A DNA stretch of 64,000 bases from Synechococcus sp. RS9916. Lineage in GTDB: Bacteria; Cyanobacteriota; Cyanobacteriia; PCC-6307; Cyanobiaceae. The translations under genes and the position numbers were made by a program. The DNA is taken from positions 709,216 through 773,215 of the forward strand of contig NZ_DS022299.1 in the NCBI RefSeq assembly GCF_000153825.1. Reading direction: 5' to 3'. Within the stretch, counting starts at the first letter, position 1; each line of letters opens with the position of its first letter. A model generated the notes under the pieces. The model searched no databases, was not told the DNA's origin, and saw nothing but the letters and a program-made list of their open reading frames with translations. Below are positions 35,561 through 45,145 of the stretch, in pieces.

Positions 35561-36089
35561 GCAAGGCCTCGTGCTGGTGAGCGGCCCAAGCCGCAGTGGC
35601 AAAAGTCGTTGGGCAGAAACGCTCCTGGACCATCAAGACGCTGTCACCTACGTGGCGACCGCTGCGCGCAGGGAGCACGATTCTTCTTGGCAGGAACGCT
35701 TGCGTCTCCATCGTGAGCGGCGGCCAGCGCACTGGAGCCTGGTGGAGGCCGAGGCCAACTTGCCTGCTCTGATTACAGACATCGATCCAAATCATCATCT
35801 GTTGATCGACGCCCTTGGTGGCTATGTGGCGTGGTGTTTGGAGCTAGACCACGAGCAGTGGCAGAACGCTTGTCAACAGTTGATCAAAAGCCTCACCATG
35901 CGCCAACGAGCCGCTGTTGTCGTCATCGAGGAAACAGGCTGGGGTGTCGTGCCACCCACCGCCATTGGGGGGCTCTTTCGCGATCGATTGGGTTCGCTTG
36001 CCCAGGCCCTGGAGCAGCACAGCCAGCGAAGTTGGCTCGTGGTCCAGGGCCGAGCTCTTGATCTGCATGCCCTTGGGATACCGGTATGA
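35550..36089 (+). CDS. cobU: adenosylcobinamide kinase/guanylyltransferase
   Basis: A 179-residue CobU/CobP protein. The Walker A motif GPSRSGKSRWAE is at about 12-23, and YVATAARREHD and LLIDALGGYVAW follow. It phosphorylates adenosylcobinamide and transfers GMP in the lower-ligand branch of corrinoid synthesis. The start is GTG at 35550. It overlaps pxcA at the 5' end and trmL at the 3' end, so it is embedded in a polycistronic unit. Confidence 0.88.
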   Translation: MEVEQGLVLVSGPSRSGKSRWAETLLDHQDAVTYVATAARREHDSSWQERLRLHRERRPAHWSLVEAEANLPALITDIDPNHHLLIDALGGYVAWCLELDHEQWQNACQQLIKSLTMRQRAAVVVIEETGWGVVPPTAIGGLFRDRLGSLAQALEQHSQRSWLVVQGRALDLHALGIPV

Positions 36090-36562
36090 CCTTGCCTGAA
36101 TCGCCATTGCGCATCGCGCTGTTCGAGCCGCGCATTCCACCCAATACAGGAAACATTGCACGCAGCTGTGCAGCTTTTCAATTGCCTTTGTCGTTAATTG
36201 AGCCGTTGGGATTCAGCATTGATGATCGAGCAGTCAAACGTGCTGGATTGGATTACTGGCCCCATGTCGACTTGGCGACTCACCCAGATTTTGAGCACTT
36301 CCTTGCTGAACTGCCCGTCCCTCATCGCCTGATCGGTTGCAGCCGGCATCAAGGCCAATCCCTGAGCACATTTCAGTTCCAGCCTGGAGACGTGCTGCTC
36401 TTCGGACGGGAAGACACCGGGTTACCCAACCCCGTTCGCGAGCGCTGTGATGCGATCTGCACGATTCCAATGCGTGGCCATGAGAACGTGCGCAGCTTGA
36501 ATCTCTCTGTGTCCTGTGCGCTGGTGAGTTTCCAAGCGGGTCTCCAACTGGGTTTGTGGTAA
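36086..36562 (+). CDS. trmL: tRNA (cytidine/uridine-34-2'-O)-methyltransferase
   Basis: A 158-residue SPOUT-family TrmL. It ribose-methylates position 34 of some leucine tRNAs. Family features are the N-terminal ALFEPRIPPNTGNIARSCAAF, the knot segments LFGREDTGLP and PMRGHENVRSLNLSVSCALV. The size fits. The ATG overlaps the cobU stop by four bases (ATGA), suggesting coupled translation. Confidence 0.92.
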   Translation: MTLPESPLRIALFEPRIPPNTGNIARSCAAFQLPLSLIEPLGFSIDDRAVKRAGLDYWPHVDLATHPDFEHFLAELPVPHRLIGCSRHQGQSLSTFQFQPGDVLLFGREDTGLPNPVRERCDAICTIPMRGHENVRSLNLSVSCALVSFQAGLQLGLW

Positions 36563-36671
36563 TCGACAACCTGGGCCAAGCCCCCTTGCGCACGGGTGTT
36601 CGGGCCGCTACTTTCGGCCAGTCTCTGGGTCGTGGCGGCTTCTCCGGAGATGTTGTTCTTCTCTCGCTGAG

Positions 36672-37688
36672 ATGAAGCCCCTCCTCACACTGGCACTCAC
36701 CTCTGCGATTCCCGTTCTGGGGCTTGCAGCCATCGGTAGTCAGCCTGGCATCGCTGATGGCCGTCACAACACGGGCGCCCAAGATTTCCTGCTCGCTTCT
36801 GCTCCACCTCCTGTCGCCACCGAATCCAAACGGCAGTGGATTCGCGTCAATCAAGACGTTCGTTTGAGCGCGCTGGCCGACGATCTCAACCTGGCCGTCG
36901 AGACACTCACCAAGCTCAATGAGCTGCCATCAGACGCTTCCATCAAGAAAGGCGCTTGGGTTGTCCTTCCCGAGCTTGACGATCTGAAGCTTGCACTGTC
37001 CACATTCCTTGATCGGAAAAAGATCAGCGATACGGCACCACTCGTGCCGCCACCTTCGCTTGGTCAGGTTATCAAAATCACTAGCAGCGACTCGCTCACA
37101 TCGATTGCGAAGCGCCATGGCCTCAGCCTGACCGACATTCGCCGCTTGAATCCCGGTGTCAACCTGGCGCGACTGGTGATTGGCTCAGAGCTCAAGGTGG
37201 CCAATGCCTCGACTCGTGCTCTGCTTGCCATTCGGCCTGGTGTTTCCGGTGGTGCGAGCTGGCCCAGTCGTCCCCAGTTCCCTGGTGGAACGCAGCAAGA
37301 CCAGGCACAATCCTTCCTTTGGCCTGCCAAAGGCGTCTTCACGTCTGGTTACGGGTGGCGTTGGGGACGCATGCACAAAGGCATTGATATTGCCAACAAC
37401 GTCGGCACCCCGATTCTGGCCGCTAAGGACGGTGTTGTTGTCTACTCCGGTTGGAGCAGTGGATATGGCTATCTCGTTGAGATGAGTCACGGCGATGGCA
37501 CGTCCACCCGCTATGCCCACAACAGTCGCTTGCTCGTGCGCAAAGGGCAGCTGGTCCCTCAAGGACAGACCATTTCGCTGATGGGAAGTACCGGTCGCAG
37601 CACTGGTCCTCATCTGCACTTCGAAATCCGTAAGCCAGGTGGTGCAGCAGTCGATCCGATGAGCCTTCTTTCCAGTCGCCGCGCCTGA
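36672..37688 (+). CDS. LysM/M23 peptidase, NlpD-like cell-wall protein
   Basis: A 338-residue exported protein: signal peptide (LLTLALTSAIPVLGLAAIG), two LysM modules (about 54-102 and 134-178, the second LTSIAKRHGLSLTDIRRLNPG), and a C-terminal M23 domain (about 225-330) with HKGIDIAN and HLHFEIRKPGG. M23 proteins are endopeptidases of peptidoglycan crosslinks; inactive relatives activate amidases. The zinc histidines appear present here, so it is probably an active enzyme. It is 110 bases after trmL. Its stop is followed 35 bases later by tRNA-Met. Confidence 0.88.
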   Translation: MKPLLTLALTSAIPVLGLAAIGSQPGIADGRHNTGAQDFLLASAPPPVATESKRQWIRVNQDVRLSALADDLNLAVETLTKLNELPSDASIKKGAWVVLPELDDLKLALSTFLDRKKISDTAPLVPPPSLGQVIKITSSDSLTSIAKRHGLSLTDIRRLNPGVNLARLVIGSELKVANASTRALLAIRPGVSGGASWPSRPQFPGGTQQDQAQSFLWPAKGVFTSGYGWRWGRMHKGIDIANNVGTPILAAKDGVVVYSGWSSGYGYLVEMSHGDGTSTRYAHNSRLLVRKGQLVPQGQTISLMGSTGRSTGPHLHFEIRKPGGAAVDPMSLLSSRRA

Positions 37689-37723
37689 TTGCTGACAGGC
37701 GATCGTTTAAACTTTCGAAGTCC

Positions 37724-37797
<74 letters not shown>

Positions 37798-37800
37798 TTA

Positions 37801-37831
37801 AAAAAGCCCGCCTGAAATAGGCGGGCTTTTT
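37801..37831 (+). terminator. intrinsic terminator after tRNA-Met
   Basis: A GC-rich stem GCCCGCCT / AGGCGGGC with a 5-base loop is preceded by five A's and followed by a run of five T's; the A and T runs extend the pairing. It is the clearest terminator in the window and works for the tRNA transcript. It may also act in reverse for the minus-strand gene ending at 37863. Confidence 0.9.
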
Positions 37832-37862
37832 ATTGCAAATGGTTCACGAATTACAGGTCACG

Positions 37863-38156
37863 TCAACGCATTTCAATGGCGTTCAGGCGATCCCGGAAAG
37901 AGCGAGGAGTATCAGCTTGACGTTCAGGAAGGAGGCTGTCTCCTGTGTGGTTTTCAAGGGCATTGGGCCGGCGCTGAGCCCGCACGGGCTGCCCTCGCAT
38001 GGGCTTGGCTTGGAGTTGAAGAACTTTGGTTTGCGGGTCACGCTGGAGCGGCTGAGCCTTGAGCTCGCTACGCACCTGATTCAGAAGACGGAAATGGCCA
38101 GTGCTACTGAACTTCCTGAGTAGAGCCTGATCCCAGGCCATTGAACGATTGATCAT
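37863..38156 (-). CDS. conserved cyanobacterial protein, unknown function
   Basis: A 97-residue basic protein starting MINRSMAWDQALLRKFSSTG and continuing HFRLLNQVRSELKAQPL, a well-formed helical region, with a basic, proline-rich C-terminal half likely to be disordered. It resembles a conserved cyanobacterial small protein but I know of no function. The strong basic character suggests RNA or DNA contact. It converges with the tRNA terminator and is divergent from the peroxiredoxin gene. Confidence 0.6.
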   Translation of the reverse strand: MINRSMAWDQALLRKFSSTGHFRLLNQVRSELKAQPLQRDPQTKVLQLQAKPMRGQPVRAQRRPNALENHTGDSLLPERQADTPRSFRDRLNAIEMR

Positions 38157-38312
38157 GAGCCCATTTTACGGCCAGACTTAAAGCAAGCTCGATACACCCC
38201 AACAATTCAGGCCAAGAACGACCGTGATAAATTGAGAAAGGCAACTGGTAGTCGATTCGACTTCGCGTAAGAATTCGGATCGCTGTCAGGGCTGAACCAT
38301 CGCTCTTCCATC

Positions 38313-38915
38313 ATGACCGCCACCGGCGCTCTGCGCGTGGGTCAACAGGCCCCCGATTTCACCGCCACCGCAGTGGTTGACCAGGAATTCAAAGAGGTCA
38401 CCCTGTCGCAGTATCGCGGCAAGTACGTGGTGCTGTTCTTCTACCCCCTCGACTTCACCTTCGTGTGCCCCACGGAGATCACTGCATTCAGCGACCGCTA
38501 TGCAGACTTCTCCAGCAAGAACACTGAAGTGCTGGGCGTTTCTGTGGACAGCCAGTTCAGCCACTTGGCTTGGATTCAAACTCCCCGCAACCAGGGTGGC
38601 CTTGGCGACATCGCCTATCCCCTGGTCGCTGACCTGAAGAAGGAAATCGCTAGCGCATACAACGTCCTCGATGAGGATGCTGGCGTGGCACTGCGTGGCC
38701 TGTTCATCATTGACCCTGATGGTGTGATCATGCACTCCACCATCAACAACCTGCCCGTGGGTCGCAACGTCGACGAGACGCTCCGCGTCCTCCAGGCCTT
38801 CCAGTACGTGCAGTCTCACCCCGATGAGGTCTGCCCCGCAAACTGGACTCCCGGCGAGAAGACCATGAAGCCCGACCCCGTCGGCAGCAAGGAGTTCTTC
38901 GCCGCAGTCAACTGA
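38313..38915 (+). CDS. 2-Cys peroxiredoxin
   Basis: A 200-residue typical 2-Cys peroxiredoxin. The peroxidatic cysteine is C52 in [13 protein letters not shown] and the resolving cysteine is C174 in DEVCPANW, with the extended C-terminal tail. It reduces peroxides with electrons from thioredoxin or NADPH-thioredoxin reductase and protects the photosynthetic apparatus. The [10 protein letters not shown] loop (GGLG-like) and C-terminal tail resemble sensitive Prx1-type enzymes. A 156-base gap precedes it and must hold its promoter, which I could not locate with confidence. Confidence 0.94.
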   Translation: MTATGALRVGQQAPDFTATAVVDQEFKEVTLSQYRGKYVVLFFYPLDFTFVCPTEITAFSDRYADFSSKNTEVLGVSVDSQFSHLAWIQTPRNQGGLGDIAYPLVADLKKEIASAYNVLDEDAGVALRGLFIIDPDGVIMHSTINNLPVGRNVDETLRVLQAFQYVQSHPDEVCPANWTPGEKTMKPDPVGSKEFFAAVN

Positions 38916-38943
38916 GGCTGAGGATCAGACTCATTCAAAACAG

Positions 38944-38965
38944 CCGCCCGTCGGGGCGGTTTTTT
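38944..38965. terminator. intrinsic terminator, probably bidirectional
   Basis: A CCGCCC-GTCG-GGGCGG hairpin is followed on the plus strand by six T's and bounded on the other side by AAAACAG, so it can end both the peroxiredoxin transcript and, on the minus strand, that of the UPF0182 gene ending at 38978. Confidence 0.85.
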
Positions 38966-38977
38966 GATGCTTCGGCG

Positions 38978-41806
38978 TCAGGAGCCTTTTCCATCCAACA
39001 AAGCTTGAATGGCATCGAGAAGGGTGCTCTCCATCGCAACACGGCTGCCGTCACTGACTACGACGCGCTTCAACGCGGGGAGTCCCCCCTGTTCAGCCTT
39101 GAGGTAGACAGGCTCCACGTACAGAAGAGCATCACCCACAGGAAGAACCAACAAGTTCCCCTGAACCACCTCAGATCCAGCACGATCCCAGAGACCAAAT
39201 TCGCGGCTGATTTCAGGATCCTGATTGATCAGAGCCTGAATCTGTTCTGGCCCATAAATCGGAAGATCCGACGGGAAACGGAGCAAGACCAGTTCGCCGT
39301 AATGATCTCCATCACTACGAGCCGCCAACCAACCCGAGAGATTGGGACGCGCCAATGGGGTTAACGGTTGTAGGAGAAGAAATTCAGACTCCGATGCAGA
39401 CGTCAGTTGAGCCGTCACGTGGTAGGGAGCCACAGGGATCTGACGCTTGCCATACAGCTCCATCGGCACTTGCCAGACATCGTCGCCGCTGTAAAAAATA
39501 CGCGGGTCAGTCACGTGATAGCGAAGCAATTGCTGCACCTGAAGTTCAAACAGATGGGTTGGAACCATCAGATGGCGTTGAAGTTCAGCCGGCATTGCGT
39601 CGAGCTCTTGAAATAATTCAGGGAACACAGCCATCCATCCCTGAACAATCGGATCCTCCGGTTCGCTGACATACAAATGCACACTGCCGTTGTAGGCATC
39701 AACAACGGCTTTGACAGCATTGCGCACATAGCGAAGGGAGCTGCCGTCGGGCAGTTCAGCGGCATAGGGATAGGTCTTGGATGTGGTGTAAGCATCAACA
39801 ACCCAATACTGATGTTGGCTGGAGGTAAATCCTTGGGTTCCAGCTGAAATCGGCACCGAGACCAGATAAGGATCACCCTCGTACGACAGGAAAGGGGCCA
39901 GCGCCCTCAAGCGCTGTCTCACCTCCCGTCGCACAAGCAGCTTGGAGCCTGGTGTCAAGGCTCCGGTATTGAGTAAACGGGGCTCTTTGAGATAGACGGC
40001 AGCTGCCAACCGTTGAAGAGGATTGGCCAATGGGACGCCAGCCGATCCGCGATAGTGGTTGTATTGATTTTCATCCCCTTCGGGATAATCCAGCTCTTCA
40101 ATCGTTGTCGGTGCTACGGCATAGGGCGAAGGCAAGCTGCCGAAATAAAGAGCGGCACGACCAATTGGCACCCTTTCTTTCACATCGTTTTTGCTGATAC
40201 CCAGGGACTGATTCCCTTCGATGCGTGTGGCCTGCCCCAGGTCACTAATGAAATAATCCGGTAATCCGTCTTGGGCATGGGTATTTACAGGGCTGAGCGT
40301 GAAGCCGTATCCATGGGTAAAGACGAAATGTCGGTTCAACCAGGTGCGCGATCGATCCGGTAGAGCTGCCTGATCCAATTCACGGGCACTGATCATCACC
40401 TGTTGTCGCTGTTCATCAGACTCAGTGAGCTGATAGCGATCAACCGCTGCATTGGAAAAGCGGTAATACAACCTGAGTTGCTGGAGTTGCCTGTTGGTCG
40501 CCAGTAATGGTTGGCTATCCCAGAGGCGCACATTGCTCAGTGTGCTCGCAGCCGCAGTGAGGTCCTCTTGGCTCAGACGGGGAGCCGGTGTGGTTGAACG
40601 GGTACTGATGTCATCCAGCTGAAAAGCGTGTCGGGTGGAAGCAATCGCCCGTGTGATGTAGGGCGTCTCCAGCACCAACTCCCGAGGACGAATCAGCAAC
40701 CAATCCCAAAGCGGCGTCAGGATCAGTTCCATCAACAGACAGGCCAGGGCGATGGAGATGGCCAGTCGGCGGCCACGTCGACGTGAAGTCGGCCAAGGGA
40801 TGGGGAAGACCAGCACGGCTAGGGCCAAGAGGGCGAAGGCGCCTCCCTGACGCAACGGCAACACCCAATGCACATCAAGCCAGCCTGCGCCAGCCACAAC
40901 GCCGTCTTGGGTCCACATCAACTGGTGCCTGGACAGCCAGACCAAACCAGCGAACAAGCTGAGGATCCCTGCCAGTAGAGGGCGAAGACCCCGTCGTTCA
41001 GCGGTGTTCAGAGCCTGAACGGACCAATCCGACAAGGCTGTTGATGCGGTCATCCGGCGCAACAAGGCTGATCCCAAGACCAGCAACAACTGCGCGAGCA
41101 ACAACTCAAGGACCAGGGCAATGGCTGAAAAGCGCCCAAGCCCAAAACTGACATCAGCACCAAGAAGGGGATCGCGGAGACCGCTGGACGGAATCGCCAG
41201 AGCCAGAATCCAGAGTCCCCATGCACGTGCCGCCGAGAAGCCAAGGCAGAGGCTGCTCATCAGCAGCAATGGGGCATCTTGGCGACGAAGTGCAAGGGTT
41301 GTCACCAGGCTGGAGAGACCCAGAAGAGCCATCACCCAGGGCAAGGTCTCACCTGGAAAGGGTTGGTCCCACCAGTGGCCCAACGCGAAGGGATTGGCCC
41401 AAGCAATCCAAGTGACCCGAAGGATGGATGCGAGCACGGTGATCACCAGCGTTGTCACCGCCAAAAGGCTCAGCCCATAACGCCAACCCTTGAGCCTTTG
41501 AGATGGATGAGGATGCTCCTGTATGAGCAGATCTGCGCCAACCAGCGGATCAGCCAGTCGCAACCAACGACGTCGCCAAAGCCAGAGACCTGTGCTGAAG
41601 AGCAGAGAACACATCCCCGCTGCCACAGCAAAGACCCAGCGCTTGAGCAAGACGGATTGCAGGGAAAACTGGGCAAACCAGTGCCACTCCACCTGAATCC
41701 GCAGACACAGCACGATCAGCAATGCTGTGCCTAGGCCAGCAATCCACCAGCCCAATCGACCTTGACCGGTCGCTCGTGATGATGAGCGCGCCGGTTTGGT
41801 ACTCAA
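38978..41806 (-). CDS. UPF0182 family membrane protein
   Basis: A 942-residue protein of UPF0182. The N-terminal 380 residues carry about seven to eight transmembrane segments, and the rest is a large soluble domain that contains the family segment YGFTLSPVNTHAQDGLPDYFI and later YAAELPDGSSLRYVRNAVKAVVDAY. Function is unknown, and the large domain is probably extracytoplasmic. The start is TTG at 41806, overlapping the FtsH stop in TTGA, so it is probably translated from the ftsH message. No other domain is recognised. Confidence 0.87.
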   Translation of the reverse strand: MSTKPARSSSRATGQGRLGWWIAGLGTALLIVLCLRIQVEWHWFAQFSLQSVLLKRWVFAVAAGMCSLLFSTGLWLWRRRWLRLADPLVGADLLIQEHPHPSQRLKGWRYGLSLLAVTTLVITVLASILRVTWIAWANPFALGHWWDQPFPGETLPWVMALLGLSSLVTTLALRRQDAPLLLMSSLCLGFSAARAWGLWILALAIPSSGLRDPLLGADVSFGLGRFSAIALVLELLLAQLLLVLGSALLRRMTASTALSDWSVQALNTAERRGLRPLLAGILSLFAGLVWLSRHQLMWTQDGVVAGAGWLDVHWVLPLRQGGAFALLALAVLVFPIPWPTSRRRGRRLAISIALACLLMELILTPLWDWLLIRPRELVLETPYITRAIASTRHAFQLDDISTRSTTPAPRLSQEDLTAAASTLSNVRLWDSQPLLATNRQLQQLRLYYRFSNAAVDRYQLTESDEQRQQVMISARELDQAALPDRSRTWLNRHFVFTHGYGFTLSPVNTHAQDGLPDYFISDLGQATRIEGNQSLGISKNDVKERVPIGRAALYFGSLPSPYAVAPTTIEELDYPEGDENQYNHYRGSAGVPLANPLQRLAAAVYLKEPRLLNTGALTPGSKLLVRREVRQRLRALAPFLSYEGDPYLVSVPISAGTQGFTSSQHQYWVVDAYTTSKTYPYAAELPDGSSLRYVRNAVKAVVDAYNGSVHLYVSEPEDPIVQGWMAVFPELFQELDAMPAELQRHLMVPTHLFELQVQQLLRYHVTDPRIFYSGDDVWQVPMELYGKRQIPVAPYHVTAQLTSASESEFLLLQPLTPLARPNLSGWLAARSDGDHYGELVLLRFPSDLPIYGPEQIQALINQDPEISREFGLWDRAGSEVVQGNLLVLPVGDALLYVEPVYLKAEQGGLPALKRVVVSDGSRVAMESTLLDAIQALLDGKGS

Positions 41807-43623
41807 GGCAGAGCTCCTTCCTGCACCGACATCGGCAGCTCTTCGTTGGCCAGACCAGCGAGTGCAAGAAAGCGCTCGGTGTGGAGCGTTTCTTCGGCGA
41901 TCAATGCCTCGACCAGCCGGTCCATGGTTTCGCGGCGGGACTCAAGCAAACCAATCGCCTCGCTGAGGGCCTGTTTTGCAAGATTGCGGATTTGGGCATC
42001 GATGGCACGTCCGGTGCTTTCGGCGTAAGTGGGCCTGGTGTGCACAAGATCACGCCCAAGAAACACCTCATTGCCACCCCCTTCCAGGGCAACCGGTCCC
42101 AGGCTGGAGAAACCAAATCGAGTCACCATCTCGCGTGCGAGCTGACTGACCATCTGCAGATCGCCACTCGCCCCCTGCGTCACTTCAGAGGGCCCAAACA
42201 CCACCAACTCAGCCGCCCTGCCACCCAACGCAACAACCAAGCGTGCCTTGAGAGCAGCACGGGTGAGCAACCCGGAATCGATCACCTCATCATCCGGCCA
42301 GAACCGCGTAAACCCTCCAACACCTCCGGATCGAGGCAGCAGGGTCACCTTGTCGACCTTTCCTGCACCAGGCGTAAGAGCAGCAACGAGTGCATGCCCA
42401 ATCTCGTGGTAGGCAATCAGTCGCTTTTTGGCATTGTCTTGAAGCGGTGCTGCCGTCAAGCCCATGGTGATGCGCTCTAAGGCTCTCTCGATCTGACCAT
42501 CACCAATGGCCAAAGCGTTATCCCGGGCCGTAAGGATCGCTGCTTCATTGAGCAGGTTGGCCAGATCTGCACCAGAAAAACCCGGTGTCCGTTTGGCCCA
42601 ATCGCTCAAATCAACATCTTCTGCAAGAGGTCGTGTCCGGCCATGCACAGCCAGAATCGCTTCGCGACCGCGTCGATCAGGGAGATCGACATGGATCCTG
42701 CGATCAAAACGGCCTGGTCGCATCAGCGCCGTATCCAGTACATCGGCACGGTTCGTTGCGGCAAGCAGGATCACACCTGAGTTGTCAGCGAAACCATCCA
42801 TTTCGGTGAGCAACTGATTGAGGGTTTGTTCACGCTCGTCATTGCCCCCTCCAATGCCGGCGCCACGTTGACGACCAACAGCATCGATTTCGTCAATGAA
42901 CACAATGCAGGGTGATTTTTCCTTGGCCTGGCGGAACAAATCACGCACCCGTGAAGCTCCGACGCCAACAAAGAGTTCCACAAACTCCGAGGCGGCCATC
43001 GAAAAGAACGGGACGCCAGCTTCGCCGGCGATGGCTTTGGCTAACAGCGTCTTGCCAGTGCCGGGAGGGCCAATCAATAGCACTCCCCTGGGAATCTTGG
43101 CTCCGAGGCGGATGAAGCTCTCGGGCTCCTTCAAGAAGGTGACCACTTCCTGCAGTTCATCCTTCGCTTCTGTGATCCCAGCAACATCCTCAAACCGGAC
43201 CACCACATCGTCTTCAGATTTGACCCGTGGCTGACTGCGGCTGAAACCCATGGCCCGGTTCGCAACCTGAGCAGAACGTCGCAGGAGAAACGACAGACCA
43301 ATGACGATGACCAGAACCAAGCCGAGGTTGCCGGCTAATCCGGCAAGAGCCTGCTCGCCGCGAATGTCCTTGACAGTGAGGGGGACACCAGCACTCTCAG
43401 CAGTGCGAAGGACCTGTTGGTCATTCGCAAGGATGGAAACAGTTGCTTTGCGGCCGTCGGCGTAACGCACCAGCACTTCGCGCCTCTGTGGGATCAAAGT
43501 CAGATCTTTGACCTCACCACCTTTGATTTGGCGCAGTAATTCGCTGTAAATAGGAGGCTGATCCGGCCTCAACCGTGCCAAGGGGTCAGGGTTCTGAGCT
43601 GGTGTCGCGTTGCCTGAACTCAC
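41803..43623 (-). CDS. ftsH: FtsH-type AAA+ zinc metalloprotease lacking the first membrane segment
   Basis: A 606-residue FtsH. Walker A is GPPGTGKT (185-192), Walker B is [11 protein letters not shown] (240-250), the second region of homology is [20 protein letters not shown] (289-308), and the zinc motif is HEIGH (406-410). One membrane segment is apparent (about 95-115). The usual first N-terminal helix is missing: the frame has a stop not far upstream, and residues 1-90 are hydrophilic. The start is GTG at 43623. It degrades membrane and soluble proteins; the target here is unknown. It is upstream of UPF0182 in the same unit. Confidence 0.9.
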   Translation of the reverse strand: MSSGNATPAQNPDPLARLRPDQPPIYSELLRQIKGGEVKDLTLIPQRREVLVRYADGRKATVSILANDQQVLRTAESAGVPLTVKDIRGEQALAGLAGNLGLVLVIVIGLSFLLRRSAQVANRAMGFSRSQPRVKSEDDVVVRFEDVAGITEAKDELQEVVTFLKEPESFIRLGAKIPRGVLLIGPPGTGKTLLAKAIAGEAGVPFFSMAASEFVELFVGVGASRVRDLFRQAKEKSPCIVFIDEIDAVGRQRGAGIGGGNDEREQTLNQLLTEMDGFADNSGVILLAATNRADVLDTALMRPGRFDRRIHVDLPDRRGREAILAVHGRTRPLAEDVDLSDWAKRTPGFSGADLANLLNEAAILTARDNALAIGDGQIERALERITMGLTAAPLQDNAKKRLIAYHEIGHALVAALTPGAGKVDKVTLLPRSGGVGGFTRFWPDDEVIDSGLLTRAALKARLVVALGGRAAELVVFGPSEVTQGASGDLQMVSQLAREMVTRFGFSSLGPVALEGGGNEVFLGRDLVHTRPTYAESTGRAIDAQIRNLAKQALSEAIGLLESRRETMDRLVEALIAEETLHTERFLALAGLANEELPMSVQEGALP

Positions 43624-43710
43624 AACAGTTCGTCGATGATTGAAGCCTAGCGATTTGACGAGAGGACTCTCGACAGTGGAAGATCACTGTTTGGCAGAAA
43701 TCCGCCGGCA

Positions 43711-43884
43711 ATGGCTGTACCTAAGAAGAAAACCTCCAAGAGCAAGCGCAATCAGCGTCATGCCGTGTGGAAGGCCAAGGCAGCGACCGCCGCGCAACGC
43801 GCCATGTCCATCGGCAAGTCTGTGCTGAGTGGCCGCGCTCAGGGCTTTGTCTACCCCGTTGCTGAAGAAGACGGCGAAAGCTGA
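43711..43884 (+). CDS. rpmF: 50S ribosomal protein L32
   Basis: A 57-residue L32 encoded from ATG 43711 ([20 protein letters not shown]) to TGA 43882-43884. The basic N-terminus and the length match the family; the tail ends [10 protein letters not shown]. The zinc ribbon is not present. It is divergent from ftsH, and its stop abuts the stop of the convergent glycerate kinase gene. Confidence 0.93.
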   Translation: MAVPKKKTSKSKRNQRHAVWKAKAATAAQRAMSIGKSVLSGRAQGFVYPVAEEDGES

Positions 43885-44820
43885 TCAGCGCCAGCGGAGC
43901 TCACGAACGACGCGATCGAGCGTGAGCTCCACCACAACATCAGCACGATCAATCGTCTGCAGTGCTTTCTGAGGGATCGCTGTTTCGATCATGCGCACAA
44001 ATCCTCGAAGCGAGTCATCCGACAGCCGTGCACCCGTGCGCTGATGCATGGCATCTTCTTGTTGCTGTTTCCACAACCTGCTCGCCTCAACAGCAGGTGC
44101 TTGGAGCTGCCAAAGGGAACTGAGCTTGTCCCAAACCGGTTGATACCGATCCAATTGCTGGAGCATGCGTGATCTGTACTGCCGTTCAGCAGGCGTGAGT
44201 GGGGGGTCAAGAGAGGCGTCGTTGTTGGCCTCAACGCCTAGAAACCATCCCTCCAGTAACACCACAGCGGCTGTGTGTTCCCGCCAGCCCGCACGATCGC
44301 CTCGGCCCTGGCGAAGTGATTTGTTGAACTGCGGAGCATGCAGTGTTCCGCTCTCGAGCCAGTGGTCAAGGGCCTCTTCCATCAGCTTCAGATCGTGACT
44401 ACCCGGTAAGGCACGGGGCACTGACCAAGGATTTCCCGCCATTGCCGCCTCCATCTCGGCAGCGGGCCAGTAGAAGTCATCGATCGACACCACAGACACC
44501 GGAATCTCAAGCTGGGCACCGGCCTCTTCAATCCAGTGAGCAAGGCTTGACTTGCCACAACCGGGAAGTCCATTCAGCCCGAACAACAATCGCTGGTTGC
44601 TACGGGCTGCCTTCTCAAGCGCCGTTAACAACGGAAACCCCACTCCCCAGATCCATCGGGGATCAACAGCAAATGGCCAGGCGTGGGTCGCCAAGTGGAG
44701 CCCACCTCTGGACTCCCACTGCGCAACCCAATCACGGGGACTCCATCCCATCCCCAACAACCACCCGTCCAATCCAGGCAGAGCGGATGGATCAAAGAGA
44801 ACGCTTTGGTCAGGAGCCAA
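43885..44820 (-). CDS. D-glycerate 3-kinase-like P-loop kinase
   Basis: About 311 residues. The P-loop is GLNGLPGCGKSS (about 81-92), followed by VSIDDFYWP and RALPGSHDLKLM, matching plant and cyanobacterial D-glycerate 3-kinases, which finish the photorespiratory salvage of glycolate. The start is TTG at 44820 with GGAGG nine bases upstream, inside the end of the ycf20 gene. The longer frame begins in ycf20 with unrelated sequence. It forms an operon with ycf20 and the HAD gene. Uridine-kinase-like activity is an alternative. Confidence 0.82.
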   Translation of the reverse strand: MAPDQSVLFDPSALPGLDGWLLGMGWSPRDWVAQWESRGGLHLATHAWPFAVDPRWIWGVGFPLLTALEKAARSNQRLLFGLNGLPGCGKSSLAHWIEEAGAQLEIPVSVVSIDDFYWPAAEMEAAMAGNPWSVPRALPGSHDLKLMEEALDHWLESGTLHAPQFNKSLRQGRGDRAGWREHTAAVVLLEGWFLGVEANNDASLDPPLTPAERQYRSRMLQQLDRYQPVWDKLSSLWQLQAPAVEASRLWKQQQEDAMHQRTGARLSDDSLRGFVRMIETAIPQKALQTIDRADVVVELTLDRVVRELRWR

Positions 44821-45145
44821 GTTTGTAAGCCTCCAGAACCACGGCGTAGACCACACCGATGCGCAGATTGTCGAGCAAAACCCAGCCCAGAGGCCAAGGG
44901 GCAGATTGCACGCGTGTCCGCATGCGGACGACGACTTCAATCAGCAGCACCAACACCAACACCACGACGGGACGCTGGCCGATTTTTTCCAGGTAGTAAG
45001 TGGTGAGATTGCTGCCCAGGAAAAACCCCAGCAGCAGGGATAGCGCCCCGAGACTGCGACGTTTCCAAGGGCCATCCACAACAGGTTGAACCTGATCACC
45101 CAGCTGTCGCTGAAGGCGTTCATAGCGGGTGCGCTGCAGCACCAT
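44810..45145 (-). CDS. Ycf20-like DUF565 membrane protein
   Basis: About 111 residues. The N-terminal half is soluble (MVLQRTRYERLQRQLGDQVQ) and two membrane helices follow (SLGALSLLLGFFLGSNL and VVVLVLVLLIEVVVRM). This is the DUF565/Ycf20 pattern; in green algae Ycf20 loss affects non-photochemical quenching, but its biochemistry is unknown. The ATG at 45145 overlaps the HAD stop (ATGA). It overlaps the kinase by 11 bases. Confidence 0.75.
   Translation of the reverse strand: MVLQRTRYERLQRQLGDQVQPVVDGPWKRRSLGALSLLLGFFLGSNLTTYYLEKIGQRPVVVLVLVLLIEVVVRMRTRVQSAPWPLGWVLLDNLRIGVVYAVVLEAYKLGS

Noticed and set aside
38286-38819. Long minus-strand frame (177 residues) across the peroxiredoxin gene
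   Set aside because: It is antisense to a clear peroxiredoxin with both catalytic cysteines; the frame follows from high-GC codon bias.
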